A stretch of DNA of 6,869 nt. It comes from Thermococcus sp. Lineage in GTDB: Archaea > Methanobacteriota_B > Thermococci > Thermococcales > Thermococcaceae. The translations under genes were made by a program, and so were the position numbers. The stretch is taken from NCBI GenBank assembly GCA_027035445.1, contig JALVUT010000344.1, positions 1 to 6,869 on the forward strand, read 5' to 3'. Below, in pieces: positions 6,056 through 6,869 of the stretch (position 1 is the stretch's first letter; every line of letters begins with the position of its first letter). The notes under the pieces were generated by a model. It worked only from the letters and a program-made list of their open reading frames with translations, was not told where the DNA came from and did not search any database.

Positions 6056-6869
6056 TTAAGAATAGCCAAATTTACGATTTAACCATCCAGCCTTTTTCTC
6101 AAAATAGTCAAGTTGTTTTTTAGACAAATTCTTCCGCCAGCTCTCATCAGGTTTTCTTATGGTTCCGTCGAATGTATGCCTCATTCTATTGCCAATTATA
6201 TGTAAACCACTTTCCCTAATGGATTTAATTTCGAGATGTGGGTCTGTGCCAATGAAATTTAAAATTTTAGATATATTTTTTTCTGGCTCATGACAAAATT
6301 CTTCAAATTTTATATTTAGTATCCCATTAGATGGCACATAATTTTTATTCACTCTTTCTATATTTCTGTTGGCCCATAACCATGATTTCACTGATTGATC
6401 CAATGTCCAGTTTTCCTTGCTAATCAATGACCAGGTCACGGCTCTACCATCTCTGACCAGGTAAATTACCTTTAGGTCCACCAGAGGATGAGCGCTAAGA
6501 AATCGAATTTGTAATGGGTTCTTTGTAGAATCAAAGAATATTTCTTTTTTTGTCATTTTTAACAAAATATCAATTAATTTAATTGATTTTTCTAATGATA
6601 AAATGGCGGCTTTTCTATAGAGTGAAAAGTAGTAAATAACGTCCCTTATCTTATCAACAAGATAATAGGGAAATAGATGGTGGTACAATTCATAGAAAGA
6701 GGATGAAGAACTCAGTCCTAAATTTATACCTAAATTCCCAACGGTTAATTTTTCCCCATGTTTTTGATGGTACTCAGACAAAAGTTGATTCCAGAAATGA
6801 CAATCCTTATATTGCTCACCACATGAGCAAAGACCGGTGCTAGGAAAATTAGTTCCAAATTCCCCTACA
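6056..6869 (-). CDS. Sulfotransferase, PAPS-dependent, N-terminus cut by window edge
   Basis: The frame stays open to the right edge, so about 270 residues are visible and the N-terminus, which should contain the 5'-phosphosulfate P-loop (S-G-S-T type), lies outside. The first visible part has a cysteine cluster, C-S-C-G-E-Q-Y-K-D-C-H-F-W, which in my memory recurs in this bacterial sulfotransferase group. Further on are D-S-T-K-N-P and the 3'-phosphate-binding segment V-I-Y-L-V-R-D-G-R-A-V, whose Arg and downstream Ser bind PAPS. The C-terminal signature is G-N-R-M-R followed by W-R-K-N-L. An internal TTG at 6781 is not the start, because coding similarity continues upstream of it. The likely role is transfer of sulfate from PAPS to a hydroxyl or amino group of a glycan or glycolipid in the cytoplasm. 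It is strongly AT-rich, with 8 G/C of 60 in 6541-6600. The acceptor is unknown. Confidence 0.87.
   Translation of the reverse strand, partial: VGEFGTNFPSTGLCSCGEQYKDCHFWNQLLSEYHQKHGEKLTVGNLGINLGLSSSSSFYELYHHLFPYYLVDKIRDVIYYFSLYRKAAILSLEKSIKLIDILLKMTKKEIFFDSTKNPLQIRFLSAHPLVDLKVIYLVRDGRAVTWSLISKENWTLDQSVKSWLWANRNIERVNKNYVPSNGILNIKFEEFCHEPEKNISKILNFIGTDPHLEIKSIRESGLHIIGNRMRHTFDGTIRKPDESWRKNLSKKQLDYFEKKAGWLNRKFGYS

Noticed and set aside
6779..6781. TTG as the start of the sulfotransferase
   Set aside because: The open frame and family-like sequence (cysteine cluster, D-C-H-F-W) continue upstream to the window edge, so the true start is outside.

Overview
All genes supported here lie on the minus strand and are nearly back to back, so this looks like one long transcription unit read from position 6869 towards position 1. 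Several junctions are overlapped or coupled: GTGA at 3725-3728, ATGA at 517-520, and gaps of 13 to 26 bases elsewhere. Both ends are cut by the window. In order of transcription the genes are: a sulfotransferase (partial, 6056-6869), a membrane-anchored transglutaminase-like protein (4752-6032), an acyl carrier protein (4438-4725), a short-chain dehydrogenase/reductase (3725-4423), an AMP-forming acyl ligase (2382-3728), a left-handed beta-helix acyltransferase (1769-2368), about 200 bases of repeat-like DNA (1567-1768), an integral-membrane acyltransferase of family 3 (517-1566), and an exported lipoprotein-like protein (partial, 1-520). No tRNA, rRNA, CRISPR array, transposase or convincing intrinsic terminator was seen.

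The central four genes form a coherent acyl-modification module. The ligase would activate a carboxylic acid as an acyl-adenylate and load it on the phosphopantetheine arm of the small carrier protein. The reductase could set the oxidation state of the acyl chain, and the beta-helix enzyme could transfer the acyl group to a sugar or amino-sugar. Sets of carrier protein, reductase and adenylating enzyme like this are known from surface-glycan (O-antigen, capsule, flagellin-glycan type) loci. The flanking sulfotransferase, membrane O-acyltransferase, exported transglutaminase-like protein and exported lipoprotein-like protein fit a cell-surface polysaccharide or glycolipid that is acylated, acetylated and sulfated. 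The chemical identity of the acyl group and of the acceptor cannot be read from the sequence.

Base composition is mosaic. The sulfotransferase, the transglutaminase-like gene and the membrane acyltransferase are AT-rich. The ACP-to-beta-helix block has a GC-richer core, and the terminal lipoprotein gene is GC-rich. This is typical of surface-glycan islands assembled from different sources. The organism is probably a Gram-negative environmental bacterium. The intergenic repeat style (accgcaaagacgccaag-type units, a tccgcc/ggcgga palindrome) reminds me of Desulfobacterota or similar environmental genomes, but that is a weak inference.
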